Notes: a model not told the origin generated them from the letters alone. Counted from the first letter of the stretch, positions 34,629-46,449 are shown. The stretch: 64,000 nucleotides of DNA from Puccinellia tenuiflora (GCA_012064385.1 QRDG01000393.1:1346846-1410845), one strand, 5' to 3'. A program made the numbers and translations.

Positions 34629-35921
34629 ATGTCGTCTAGGAATTTAGTGCACAATTCCTTGTTTAGATTTAATGGCATAAATTTTAATGTTTGGAAAACT
34701 CATATGCTTAATCACTTACGGGTCTTGGACCCCAATATTGAGCGTATCTTAGATATAGGTTTTTCTCCTCCAAAGGACTACGAAAGTACGACTTTAGAGG
34801 ATGAGAAAAACTTATATCTAGATGCTCTAGCATCTAATGAGTTTTGCAAATTTGTGAGTGTTGTAGTTTTCGAGTCAATCATGCCTCTCCGGGACGGTCA
34901 TGAATTATGGACAAAGCTCCAAGATAAATATGGAGTGTCCAACTCTATTGAGGATGATTGCTCTCCCTCCACTTCCGGCCGTGACAATTTCTCGTCTTCA
35001 TCTACTTCACCAAAATGTGGTAAGCCACAAACTAATATGATGGTGAGTAGTGATAGGTTTTGCAACTTTGATAGTGAGCTCATTATTGATGATCATTTAT
35101 CTCTATCTTGTTGCAATGCTTCATCTTTGGACTTAAACACACATAGCATTATAAATGATTTACATGCTAGTGTTGATAGTCCTTGCATATCATCAAAAAA
35201 TTGCTTGGATAAATCCCTTTATGATATGCTTGCTTTATCTTGTTCCAATGATAAGAATGCTTGTGTTCCCTCTAACTCTTGCATTAATAATAATGTAGAG
35301 GAAACCCGATTAATTGTGGAAGAAGATTTGAACTTGAGTAGTTCAAAAATTAATTGTCCTTCTTCATCCATCACTCATTGCCTTATGGCTAAGTCTTCTA
35401 GTAGTGATGATAATAATAATGATAATGATAATAATGATGAAGAAGATGATATGGAAAAAATTAATGTCCTTCTTCAAAATAAAGGTCTTATGATTCTTAA
35501 AGCCCTTCCTAGCAATAAAAGTGCCCAAACTAACCTCTTTGAAATCATGAGCACTCTTATTGAGCGTGGGGAAACTATTGAGGCCTTGGAAGCAAGCCTG
35601 GAAGAAAGAGATGATGCTATGGAGAAAGCATCGTTAGAAGATGCTCTTGAGGAAGAGTATGAGACTCGTGCTTCTCTTGAGGAGAAACTAGATTCTATCG
35701 AGGAGTCTCATAATGAATTAATTGTTAAAATCATTAAAGAACGTGACCATGCCATTGCTAAATATAAGGTCACAAAAAATGAAAATGCTAGATTAAATGA
35801 AGAGCTTGCTAAGATTTCTTCTTCCATCCCTAATGTCAATGATGCTTGTGCTACTAACTCAATTTCTTGTGAAGCATCTATGTCGAAGGAGAATGTTGAG
35901 CTAAGGGCTCAACTTGAGTTG
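34629..35921 (+). pseudogene. C-2 gag-like protein, interrupted by G-2
   Basis: The ORF begins at the ATG 40 bp after the primer site. The N-terminus has the Copia gag (UBN2-like) signature: FNGINFNVWKTHML near residue 15 and MPLRDGHELWTKLQDKYGVS near residue 85. A Ser/Cys/Asn-rich linker follows, then an acidic run and a long predicted coiled coil (residues about 310-400, rich in Glu and Lys). The frame is cut at 35921 by the G-2 insertion. After one copy of AGTTG it resumes at 44423 and stops at 44462-44464. The zinc knuckle and all enzymatic domains are missing through the internal deletion, so it is not a working element. Confidence 0.8.
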
Positions 35922-37509
35922 TGATAGCGCGAGAGGTGTTAATCAATCACGCTTCGTTGGGCACCCCAAGAGGAAGGTTTGAGGAGCACAGCAGCAAGTT
36001 TTCCCTCAGTTAGAAACCAAGGTTATCGAACCAGTAGGAGTGAGGAATGCTTCAGAAGGTTGTCCACAACTGCAATGGCGCCAGAAAAAGAGCTGTTGCA
36101 GGGGAGACAGTGGAACCTGCAGAACACAATCAAACTACTTTGCCCCAACGAAGCAGTGAGGTTGTCAATCTCACCGGCCTTGCTGAATACAAAGGATTAA
36201 ATGTATGTGTGGAAGGAAGCTTGTTTGCAGTAAATGAAAGCAGTAGAGCAGTTGATTTAATTGCAGATGTAAAAGAATAGACCGGGGTCCACAGTTCACT
36301 AGTGGTGTCTTCTCCATAAATAAAATACTACACATGCTGGGTAACAAATTACAGCTGGGCAATTGACAGAATAGAGAATGCATGACAATGCATGAACATT
36401 GCATAATACAGAGGATGATGATGTCTATATGAGATGCTTTGGGCATTACGACAAAATACATAGATAGCTGTTCCAAGCATACACCTATGCCTAAATAGTC
36501 CACCTTTGAGATAACATACCGTAAAATCTCTCCAGTATTAAGTTGCAAGCAACAGACAATTGCATGAAGAACTGTGCATAAAGTTTACTCCCTAGTAGCA
36601 ACGGCACTCCCCCGTCCTTATATGTTTCTGTCACTCAAGCCAAGGCACACAGGGACCGAACCCACTATCTAGCATAAATACTCCCTCTTGGAGATACAAG
36701 CAACTACTTGATCAAGGCAATTACAAGTACCGGAAAGCATGCAAGATCACAAATAACATAGACATGATAATATCAATAATCAACATCACAAGGTACTTCT
36801 CTATTCATCGGATCCCAGCAAACACAACATGTAGCATTACAATAAGATGATCTTGATCATGATAGGCAGCTCACAAGATCTAAACATGATAGCACAAGAG
36901 GAGAAGACTACCATCTAGCTACTGCATGGACCCGTAGTCCAAGGATGAACTACTCACACATCTGTCCGGAGGCGGGCATGGTGGTGTAGAGCCCTCCGGC
37001 GATGATTCTCCCTCTCCGGCAGGGTGCCGGGGAGAGCTTCAGAACCCTCCCGAACTAGGGTTGACGACGGCGGCGGCGACGGATGTTTTTCTGGAATTTT
37101 GATCGGGTACTTAGGGTTTTCTCGTCGGGGGGATTATATAGGCGAAAGCGCGGCGTCGGTGGAGGCCCGAGGGGGCCACACCACCTGGTGGCGCGGCAGA
37201 CAGGTGGGCCGCTCCACCCTAGGGTGTGGTCGCCCTCTGGTGCGTCTTCGGCTCCCCTTTGGACTCCGTGTGCGTGACGAAATTATAAGATCCTGGGTTT
37301 TTGTCCCGTCCGATTCCGAGAATATTTCCTTAAGTACTTTTCTGAAACGGAAAAACAGCAGAAAACAGGAACTGGCACTGGGGCATCTTGTTAATATGTT
37401 AGTTCCAAAAATGCATAAAAATGCTATAAGATGTAAACAAAACATGTAGCAAATGGTATGAAAACAAGCATGGATCATAAGAAATTATAGATACGTCGGA
37501 GACGTATCA
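35922..37509 (-). repeat. G-2 left LTR (3' LTR)
   Basis: A 1588-bp LTR almost identical to 42831-44417. In element orientation it begins with the hairpin GATACGTCTCCGACGTATC. It contains an 18-bp copy of primer-site-adjacent sequence (GGCGCCAGAAAAAGAGCT, about 36078). ORFs inside (35979-36200, 36171-36548 and others) recur identically in the other LTR and are not genes. Confidence 0.93.
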
Positions 37510-40390
37510 GCATCCCCAAGCTTAGTTCTACTCGTCCTCGAGTAGGTAGAACGATAACAAATAATTTCTTAGGAGACATGCAAACTCACAATCTAGATCA
37601 ACATAGTAATGCAAAACACATGATGTGAATAAGGTGATCCAAAACAATTGTCTATAGTTGACATTAAGCAAACAATGATTAACAAATGCTAGCTAAAAGA
37701 AGCTAGAACTTTTCATGAATCAGCGTGTTGGAGACTAGGAACCATACATAAGGTTTAGAAAGAAGAATAGTAAATTGTGTCTCCAATGTAAAATGTCAAT
37801 CAATCTTCAAAGCATCAAATTCAGTTAATAATAGAAATAGCCAAGCTCAAGTCAAGTGTCCTTAATCCATCCACTTAACTTATCAACTGTTATGTAGTCC
37901 ACTCAACTAATACAAGCAAGAAGAAGGCTTGGCACCATGAGGTTATGGCAAAGAGAATAATAATGGGGGTTTGGAAGGCCAAAAAGAAAGGCTCAAACAG
38001 TGGAAGAGGTAACCACAAGACAAGAGGAAGTCCCGTAGTAGACACTGAATGAGGAGTAGTGATTGCCATGCAACGGATGCACATAGAGCTATATGAATGG
38101 AAGCTCTCCAATGGAACTAGTGGGGGTGCATCCAACTTGCTTGCTCATGAAGACCTAGAGCTCACTTGAGGAGGCTCATCGTTGGAATATACAAGCCAAG
38201 TTCTATAACGTTTGGTCCCCACATAGTTATACTAATGAAGCATGAAAACTCACTACAATGATGTAGGTGCTACTAGCACAAGTGTGGAATAAAAGGATAG
38301 TAGTGTTGCCCCCTCTCTCATTTTATATTCTTTTTTCTTTTTCTCTTTTTTGCTTTTTGCTTTTTGAGGCCTTTGTGGCTCTTTTATATTTTCTCTCATT
38401 GGTCTCTTTTGGACTCTTTTGATTGGCCACTTTGGACTCTTTTCAATATGCTCACAGGTAGAGGCAACACTCTATTTTACAAGATGATCATCACACTTTT
38501 TGGTGTACTCAAAACTCAAAGACTAATACATGGTGTATGGTGGATATGCAAGACCGAGCGTAGTGTGGAAAAGATGTAACACATGTGGAAAACCACGCAT
38601 CACACTAACTCAAATGGTCAAGCAATACTATATGGTAATGAAGTAAAAATGACATAAAGTCATGTAATGTAAATGATGGATGTTGCATGGCAATGTATCT
38701 CGGAACAGCTATGGAAATGCTGTGATAGGTAGATATGGTGGCTGTTTTGAGGAAGATAGTTGGCTTATGTGTAGGAGAACAAGATGAAGATCTCCCACGG
38801 GGTTGGATGTACTTGCGAAGTATGCACCAATCTCAATGTGAAAAAGGGCAATGCAAAGTACCGAAGAGGCTAGCAAAATATGGAGGTGGAAGTGCCAAAA
38901 ACCAAAAACTCACATAGCATGTCGTATATTGCAAACAACTAACAGTATCAAAGTTTTACAAATGGTTAGAGACACCCCGAGAGGGATCGTGGCGGCGACA
39001 CAAGTGCCCCGTTGGCTTCCCCGACCGTTGCAGTAACTATACCATTAGAAACTTCTTTTCAACTAAGAGGAAATCACGACACTAAAGCACTATTGACTTA
39101 AGTTGTTTTTAGTTCAGAAAAGTACGGCTCCACGCTCTACTAACACATCTTCACTAATCAGCTCTTAACAACATTAGCCAACAAATTTTAACCATTAGTT
39201 ATTTTAATACCTCAAAACAATTGAAGAGGAGCAAGTTATCTACACAATGGTCTACAAGACTATGCAGCTTTTCTCTATTTCATACCACTATCACAAGCAT
39301 AGCATTTTCCAATCTAACACATCAACCAAGCAACTAAAACAACTCTCTAACAAATAAGAGTGAAACACAAGAGAGCTTAACACAAAGAACTAGCAGCTCT
39401 AAACAAGATAACATGCTAAAAGCGAGAGCTTACTAGAAAACAGACAGTAGCTAAGAATACTCAACAAATATAAGCGAAGCACAAGAGTATTCATATGAAA
39501 AAGCGGAGCGTGTCTCTCTCCCACACAAGAATGCTAGGATCCAACTTATTAAGCAAACTAAAACACACACTCAAAATAAAAACAGACGCTCCAAGCAAAA
39601 TACATAAGATGTAGTGGAATAAAAATATAGTATCACTAGAGATGACCTGATAGTTTTGTCGATGAAGAAGGGGATGCCTTGGGCATCCCCAAGCTTAGAT
39701 GCTTGAGTCTTCTTGAATTTGCTGGGGATGACCCACCGGGGCATCCCCAAGCTTAGGCTTTTCACTCTTCTTGATCTCATCATATCGTCCCTTTTGCTTA
39801 CTTGAAAACTTCCACCACATCAAACTCAAAGTAATTCTCATTAGAGGGTTAGTGCATAAACCAAAAATTCACAAGTTCTACTGTGACACAAGCACACCTT
39901 AATGCATTATAACATTAGCTACAGCCACTGATGCTCAAAGAATCAAAAAGATCCAAATAAACATCGCAAAAGAAGCAATGCACAATAAAAGGCAGAATCT
40001 GTCAAAATCTGAACAGTCTGTAAAGACGAATTTTTTCGAGGCACTAGAGTTGCTCAAATCGAAAATCACTGAACTAGAAAAAGTTTCATACATATATGAA
40101 GATTCAGCACACAAAATCTCAAAGCATTTCGTCGCTTCTGGAATAAATGACGAATTTAACGGTGACAGACAGAAATCTGTTTCCTGTGCAGAAATCCAAA
40201 TATAGCAAAAACTTTCTACTAGAGACCTTACTTGGCACAACATTGCAAGAAAATAAAGATACAAAGAAGTTGCTACAGAAGTAAACAAACTTCTTGACTC
40301 AAATAAAAGAAAAGATACTGAAAATAAAATGATGGGTTGTCTCCCATAAGCGCTTTTCTTTAACGCCTTTCAGCTAGGCGCAGAAAGTGA
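37510..40390 (-). other. G-2 non-coding internal region
   Basis: AT-rich sequence is collinear with G-1 (5115-6918 and 10571-11640). It begins with the purine-rich tract at the 3' LTR. No polymerase or integrase motif occurs in any frame. It holds only short ORFs. Confidence 0.8.
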
Positions 40391-40393
40391 ACA

Positions 40394-42511
40394 TCAAGTA
40401 TTTCCAAGAGAAGAAGCATCAAAACGATAATTTGCTCTAACAATAGAGTCAAAAGGTGACTTCATTCTCTTCCTAGGGAAGTGTTCCATACCTTTCTTAA
40501 GAGGGAATTGATATCTAATGTTGCCCTCTTTCATATCAATAACAGCACCAATAGTTCGAAGAAAAGGTCTTCCCAAAATAATAGGACAAGAAGCTTTGCA
40601 CTCAATATCCAAGACAATAAAATCAATGGGAACAAGGTTATTATTAACCATAACATGAATATCATCAAGCCTTCCCAAAGGTGTTTTTGTAGAATTATCA
40701 GCAAGATGAATGTTCAAACAACAGCTCTCCAATGGTGGCAAGTTAAGCATATCATAGAATTTCTTAGGCATAATAGAAACACTTGCACCAAGATCACATA
40801 AAGCATTACAATCAAAATCATTTACTTTCAGTTTAATGATGGGTTCCCAACCATCTTCTAATTTCTTAGGGATAGAAGCTTCAAGTTTTAACTTTTCTTC
40901 CCTAATTTTCATGAGAGCATTGGTAATATGTTTTGTAAAAGCCAAGTTTATAGTACTAGCATTAGGACTTCTAGCTAGCTTTTGCAAGAACATTATGACT
41001 TCAGAGATATTGCAATTATCAAAATCAAAATCATTATCATCAAAAGTAATGGAAGAAGGATCTCCCATAGTTCGAAAAATTTCAGCTCCTTTATCACTAG
41101 CAGTTTTGGTATCTTTTGGCAGTTTTAAGCGTTTTTCATGAGAAGTGGAAACATTGCCAACATTGTTAACTTTACCATTATCATTAATAGACTTGTTATC
41201 ATGTGAAACCTGAACATTACTAGTGGTGGTGATGGTGTAAACTTTAACCATATTGTTCTTTTTAGTGGCTTCTCTTTCTCTTTCCCACCTAGCATGTAGT
41301 TCAGCCAACATTCTAACATTGTCATCAATTCTAACTTGGATGGCATTGATTTTAGCAAAAGGCTTGCTCTCTTTATCATTGTTAGGCATAACTTTTAATT
41401 TTAAAAGATCTACATCAAGAGCAAGGCTTTCAACTTTAGAAGCAAGAACATCGATTTTACCCAACTTTTCCTCAACAGTTTTGTTAAAAGCGGTTTGTGT
41501 GTTGATAAACTCTTTTAGCATGGTTTCAAGATCAGAGGAAACACTCTTATTATTGTTGTAAGAATTACCATAAGAGTTACCATAACCATAATTGTTATTA
41601 GGAGGATATGGCTTATAGTTGTTGTTACCAAAATTGTTCCTATAGGCATTGTTGTTGAAATTGTTATTTTTAATGAAGTTCACACCAACATGCTCTTCTT
41701 GGGCAACCAAAGAAGCTAAGGGAACATTATTTGGATCAACAAAAGATTTACCATTAACTAGCATAGACATAATCACATCAATCTTTTCACTCAAGGAAGA
41801 GGTTTCTTCAACAGAATTTACCTTCTTACCTTGTGGAGCCCTTTCAGTGTGCCATTCAGAGTAGTTTACCATCATATCATCAAGAAGCTTTGTTGCTGCA
41901 CCCAAAGTGATGGACATAAAGGTTCCTCCAGCAGCTGAATCCAATAGGTTTCTTGAAGAAAAATTCAATCCTGCATAAAAGGTTTGGATGATCATCCAAG
42001 CAGTCAGTCCATGGGTGGGACAATTCTTTATCAAAGATTTCATTCTTTCCCAAGCTTGAGCAACATGTTCATTATCCATTTGTTTAAAGTTCATGATGCT
42101 ACTTCTCAAAGATATAATTTTAGCAGGAGGATAATATTTTCCAATGAAAGCATCTTTGCATTTAGTCCATGAATCAATACTATTTCTAGGCAAAGATAAC
42201 AACCATTCTTTAGCTCTCCCTCTCAAAGAGAAAGGAAACAATTTCAGTTTTATAATATCTCCATCCATATCCTTATACTTTTGCATCTCACAAAGTTCAA
42301 CAAAATTATTAAGGTGAGCAGCAGCATCATCAGTACTAGCACCAGAAAATTGCTCTCTCATAACAAGATTTAACAAAGCAGGTTTGATCTCATAAAAATC
42401 TGTCTTAGCAGCAGGTGGAGCAATAGGAGTACATATGAAATCATCATTATTAGTACTAGTGAAGTCACACAACTTAGTGTTTTCAGCAGTACTCATTTTT
42501 GAGGAAAACAA
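40394..42511 (-). CDS. retrotransposon gag-protease protein of G-2
   Basis: An uninterrupted 705-codon ORF starts near 42511 (a second Met at 42496 is equally plausible). Residues about 55-210 form a Gypsy/Athila-type gag domain, with LFPFSLRGRAKEWLLSLP, KYYPPAKI and NMLDSAAGG-like (LLDSAAGGTF) motifs. An Asn/Tyr-rich stretch follows at about 280-320, then a coiled region. An aspartic protease is at about 560-680, with the active-site variant CDLGASVSIMP and a later IILGRPFLRT motif. There is no CCHC zinc knuckle. The product would assemble particles and cleave the precursor in the cytoplasm. With no pol downstream it depends on a related autonomous element. The intact frame agrees with the element's young age. 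Confidence 0.88.
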   Translation of the reverse strand: MFSSKMSTAENTKLCDFTSTNNDDFICTPIAPPAAKTDFYEIKPALLNLVMREQFSGASTDDAAAHLNNFVELCEMQKYKDMDGDIIKLKLFPFSLRGRAKEWLLSLPRNSIDSWTKCKDAFIGKYYPPAKIISLRSSIMNFKQMDNEHVAQAWERMKSLIKNCPTHGLTAWMIIQTFYAGLNFSSRNLLDSAAGGTFMSITLGAATKLLDDMMVNYSEWHTERAPQGKKVNSVEETSSLSEKIDVIMSMLVNGKSFVDPNNVPLASLVAQEEHVGVNFIKNNNFNNNAYRNNFGNNNYKPYPPNNNYGYGNSYGNSYNNNKSVSSDLETMLKEFINTQTAFNKTVEEKLGKIDVLASKVESLALDVDLLKLKVMPNNDKESKPFAKINAIQVRIDDNVRMLAELHARWEREREATKKNNMVKVYTITTTSNVQVSHDNKSINDNGKVNNVGNVSTSHEKRLKLPKDTKTASDKGAEIFRTMGDPSSITFDDNDFDFDNCNISEVIMFLQKLARSPNASTINLAFTKHITNALMKIREEKLKLEASIPKKLEDGWEPIIKLKVNDFDCNALCDLGASVSIMPKKFYDMLNLPPLESCCLNIHLADNSTKTPLGRLDDIHVMVNNNLVPIDFIVLDIECKASCPIILGRPFLRTIGAVIDMKEGNIRYQFPLKKGMEHFPRKRMKSPFDSIVRANYRFDASSLGNT

Positions 42512-42716
42512 GGCAAACCGAATTGCACAAAATAAAACAAGTAACTAATTTTTTTGGGTTTTTGATATAGGAAAGCAACAAGATAAATTCTACACTAATT
42601 TTTTTGTGTTTTTGATATAAGAAAGCAAAACAAGACAAAGCAATAATAATAAGCAAGACTAAAACAAAGTAAAGAGATTGGAACTGAGAGACTCCCCTTG
42701 CAGAAGCTTCTCTACT

Positions 42717-42819
42717 CCCCGGCAACGGCGCCAGAAAGAGCTGTTGACGGAGGAGTGAGAAGTTTGGTACTTCGAGAAGCTTCTTACTGAGCACTCTTAA
42801 CTCCCCGGCAACGGCGCCA
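42717..42819 (-). other. two tRNA-Asp primer-binding sites, 86 bp apart
   Basis: CCCCGGCAACGGCGCCA occurs at 42717-42733 and again at 42803-42819. The second lies 11 bp from the LTR edge, in the normal place. The first results from a local 86-bp duplication of the leader. Confidence 0.85.
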
Positions 42820-42830
42820 GAAAAAGAGCT

Positions 42831-44417
42831 TGATAGCGCGAGAGGTGTTAATCAATCACGCTTCGTTGGGCACCCCAAGAGGAAGGTTTGAGGAGCACAG
42901 CAGCAAGTTTTCCCTCAGTTAGAAACCAAGGTTATCGAACCAGTAGGAGTGAGGAATGCTTCAGAAGGTTGTCCACAACTGCAATGGCGCCAGAAAAAGA
43001 GCTGTTGCAGGGGAGACAGTGGAACCTGCAGAACACAATCAAACTACTTTGCCCCAACGAAGCAGTGAGGTTGTCAATCTCACCGGCCTTGCTGAATACA
43101 AAGGATTAAATGTATGTGTGGAAGGAAGCTTGTTTGCAGTAAATGAAAGCAGTAGAGCAGTTGATTTAATTGCAGATGTAAAAGAATAGACCGGGGTCCA
43201 CAGTTCACTAGTGGTGTCTTCTCCATAAATAAAATACTACACATGCTGGGTAACAAATTACAGCTGGGCAATTGACAGAATAGAGAATGCATGACAATGC
43301 ATGAACATTGCATAATACAGAGGATGATGATGTCTATATGAGATGCTTTGGGCATTACGACAAAATACATAGATAGCTGTTCCAAGCATACACCTATGCC
43401 TAAATAGTCCACCTTTGAGATAACATACCGTAAAATCTCTCCAGTATTAAGTTGCAAGCAACAGACAATTGCATGAAGAACTGTGCATAAAGTTTACTCC
43501 CTAGTAGCAACGGCACTCCCCCGTCCTTATATGTTTCTGTCACTCAAGCCAAGGCACACAGGGACCGAACCCACTATCTAGCATAAATACTCCCTCTTGG
43601 AGATACAAGCAACTACTTGATCAAGGCAATTACAAGTACCGGAAAGCATGCAAGATCACAAATAACATAGACATGATAATATCAATAATCAACATCACAA
43701 GGTACTTCTCTATTCATCGGATCCCAGCAAACACAACATGTAGCATTACAATAAGATGATCTTGATCATGATAGGCAGCTCACAAGATCTAAACATGATA
43801 GCACAAGAGGAGAAGACTACCATCTAGCTACTGCATGGACCCGTAGTCCAAGGATGAACTACTCACACATCTGTCCGGAGGCGGGCATGGTGGTGTAGAG
43901 CCCTCCGGCGATGATTCCCCTCTCCGGCAGGGTGCCGGGGAGAGCTTCAGAACCCTCCCGAACTAGGGTTGACGACGGCGGCGGCGACGGATGTTTTTCT
44001 GGAATTTTGATCGGGTACTTAGGGTTTTCTCGTCGGGGGGATTATATAGGCGAAAGGGCGGCGTCGGTGGAGGCCCGAGGGGGCCACACCACCTGGTGGC
44101 GCGGCAGACAGGTGGGCCGCGCCACCCTAGGGTGTGGTCGCCCTCTGGTGCGTCTTCGGCTCCCCTTTGGACTCCGTGTGCGTGACGAAATTATAAGATC
44201 CTGGGTTTTTGTCCCGTCCGATTCCGAGAATATTTCCTTAAGTACTTTTCTGAAACGGAAAAACAGCAGAAAACAGGAACTGGCACTGGGGCATCTTGTT
44301 AATATGTTAGTTCCAAAAATGCATAAAAATGCTATAAGATGTAAACAAAACATGTAGCAAATGGTATGAAAACAAGCATGGATCATAAGAAATTATAGAT
44401 ACGTCGGAGACGTATCA
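42831..44417 (-). repeat. G-2 right LTR (5' LTR)
   Basis: A 1587-bp partner of 35922-37509 carrying the same internal primer-site-like segment (about 42987). Confidence 0.93.
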
Positions 44418-44464
44418 AGTTGCTAACTAGCAAGTATGAGAAGTTGGAAGCAAGCTTTAGGTAA

Positions 44465-44658
44465 ACCTTGTTGCTTGCCTTGTTTAGCTTAAGTTGTTGG
44501 TGCACTTTAGGTAAACCTAGAATTTTAGGTTGTTGACTTGTTAATTTAAACACCTAGTTTTATTCCGCAATTATCAAGCCCCTAAATAGAAAAAGTTTTA
44601 ATCGTCTATTCACCCCCCCCCCCCTCTAGGCGACATCCGGGCATAGCTTGTTCTTTCA
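44465..44658 (+). repeat. remnant of the C-2 3' LTR
   Basis: This piece corresponds to 34379-34574 of the 5' LTR, including the C-tract and the terminal GTTCTTTCA. The preceding 44423-44464 is gag sequence, so the internal deletion junction is at about 44465, with ACC as possible microhomology. Confidence 0.85.
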
Positions 44659-44663
44659 ATAGG

Positions 44664-46336
44664 GGTTTACTTTTTTAGAAGATTGCAAGCTTATGGAACC
44701 ACCTGCCTGCCACCAAACCCCTATTGTACATGCCTAACTTCCTGATCTTTCACTAGAATTTTTCTTTCATTTGTCTATGTATGTTGGATAGTAGAATCGT
44801 TAATGATGAATAGGATGTTTTGGGCATAAACTTCTCCACTATGATTTTCTTGATGCTTTTGGGTAGGATAAAACAAATAAAAATATTCTCACTCCTCCTG
44901 TTTTAAATGGGTTCGGTCTGGACCATGATGTGTATATCTTTTGTCCTTGTTGTATTTCAGTAATAATGTTAAAATTATGAGAATATACTGCATTTATATG
45001 TTTGCGATCATGTCAACATTTGTATACTTTCCCCGTTCTCCAATCATACTAATATTTTGATTGTTGATGATTTTGTCAAAGAACATATTTCTATATGTGA
45101 TACATGAACGCAGAAACTATGCTTGTCCATGTGACATAAACAAGTAGTATTACACTTCAGAAGACAATGAAAATGATCATGATTGATCTATCACACCATC
45201 TTTTAAATCGTCTGTATAGATGAAATTTTAAATCACAACTTGCATTATTGAGTTCTCAGTTTTGCCGGTTTTGGCTCACTTGCTAGATGCCTATTAGATG
45301 CTGAAATTATAAATAAATTTGTTTCTTCTTATGGACAAACCTTTACAATTAAATGATTAATTGGTAATTTGTTGTAGCATTGAGATGATTTCATATACAC
45401 ATGTTCTAACTGAAATATGGAACCAAACTAAAGAAATTTTCTAGCTTTATAATGATCTGCAGACTGCAGGAGCTAGCTGACAGAAGCTGCATCTATTTCT
45501 GCCTACAAAAAGAAGTTGCATCTTTCTCTGCCTAAAAAAAGTTGCATCTATTCTTTACTGTGGTGCGCCACTGGTGGAGAGCTTATCCAAGTGATATAGC
45601 TGGTGCTCAATTATTTGTTACAATGACATTGTGGTTTCCAGGTCAAAATTATTGTATTCGGTACTTAAGGCTACTAACACAGTTCAGTTTGCAGAATGTA
45701 CTTATGCTAAAACATACAACTGAGAAGGTATGATACTGTCCAGTGCACAACATCGCTATATGTTGAATGGCAAAAAACAAAAAACAAAAAAAGGAATGAT
45801 CATTTCAATCTGAGGCACGGAGCTTGCTGGAGACCTTTTCTATTTGTATTCAACCCCTGGGAATGATTTGCGCGTGACCTTTTCGTAGTATGTAATTTCT
45901 GCTACATTGTGGAGAGTATCCATTTCTACTGTAATCATGCATTGTTAGCATATGTACATCTTGCACAAATTATGTTATTTATTTACCTAGATCCTTTGCT
46001 TTCCGCATTTACCGTTAACCATAGTATTTGTCTACTATTTTGTGAGAATTAAATAGTACAACCCACAAGGTCTACATGAATTTGAGATCAAGCTTAAATA
46101 TGTTTGCATCACCCGTTTATTGGGCAATCTCAACACAACTGAAAACTCAATATAAATAGCTAATAATTAGTGTCAACAAATAGGTAGGTATTACTTGAAG
46201 ATAGCCCTTTGCATTTATTTACCAGTATACGCTTATCTGAGCTTCTATGTTTCTACTCTCCATATATTTATTAAATTTACTATCATGTTATCATAAAAAT
46301 AGACGGGCGCGGCAACGCGCACCATCAATGATCTAG
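44664..46336 (+). other. AT-rich DNA ending in a Helitron 3' terminus
   Basis: No gene is recognised. A 28-bp unit (AGAAGTTGCATCTNTTTCTGCC) is repeated about three times at 45480-45550. A short ORF (45542-45733) is unassigned. The stretch ends with the Helitron-like hairpin and CTAG described below. Together with 30.3-32.2 kb it may be the interior of one Helitron split by C-2. Confidence 0.4.
46301..46336 (+). mobile_element. Helitron 3' end
   Basis: A GC-rich hairpin (GCGCG, loop GCAA, CGCGC at 307-320 of the 46 kb stretch) is followed after 12 bases by CTAG at 46333-46336, then T. This is the canonical Helitron 3' structure with insertion before T. The 5' end (A|TC) could not be located, so the element's extent is unknown. 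Confidence 0.6.
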
Positions 46337-46449
46337 TGTAGCATAAAGATTGCGAGGGCGCTTCTCCGATCAACCACATTATCCAGCAGTTGAAGTCGAC
46401 GACATGCAACATTTTTTTTATAGGGACCTCGTATGCGGAAAGTAGTAGT

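Larger units (their letters stand above)
35917..44422 (-). mobile_element. young Gypsy-type element G-2 (gag-protease only)
   Basis: The element is 35922-44417. LTRs are at 35922-37509 and 42831-44417, both TGATAGCG...GTATCA, with the target duplication AGTTG (35917-35921, 44418-44422). By eye the two LTRs differ by two substitutions and one 1-bp indel, so insertion was very recent. Orientation is minus: tRNA-Asp primer sites lie beside the right LTR, and the gag-protease ORF follows at 42511-40394. No RT, RNase H or integrase is present. The 2.9 kb between protease and the 3' LTR is non-coding and collinear with G-1. It most resembles Athila/Sabrina-type Triticeae elements and must rely on enzymes supplied in trans. 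Confidence 0.93.
32161..44663 (+). mobile_element. Copia-type element C-2, internally deleted and split
   Basis: The 5' LTR (32166-34574) starts TGAAAGTGCATGG and ends GTTCTTTCA. A methionine-initiator tRNA primer site TGGTATCAGAGCC follows at 34577-34589, then a gag-like ORF. The element ends at 44658 with only the last 194 bp of the 3' LTR. The 5-bp duplication ATAGG (32161-32165, 44659-44663) shows that both ends belong to one insertion. Everything from gag to most of the 3' LTR is deleted. The Gypsy element G-2 sits inside gag. A solo LTR of the same family is at 52263-54816. I do not name the family. Confidence 0.9.

Noticed and set aside
36171..43457. Identical 125-codon ORFs at 36171-36548 and 43080-43457
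   Set aside because: They are the same stretch of the two G-2 LTRs. Identity reflects the young element, not a conserved gene.
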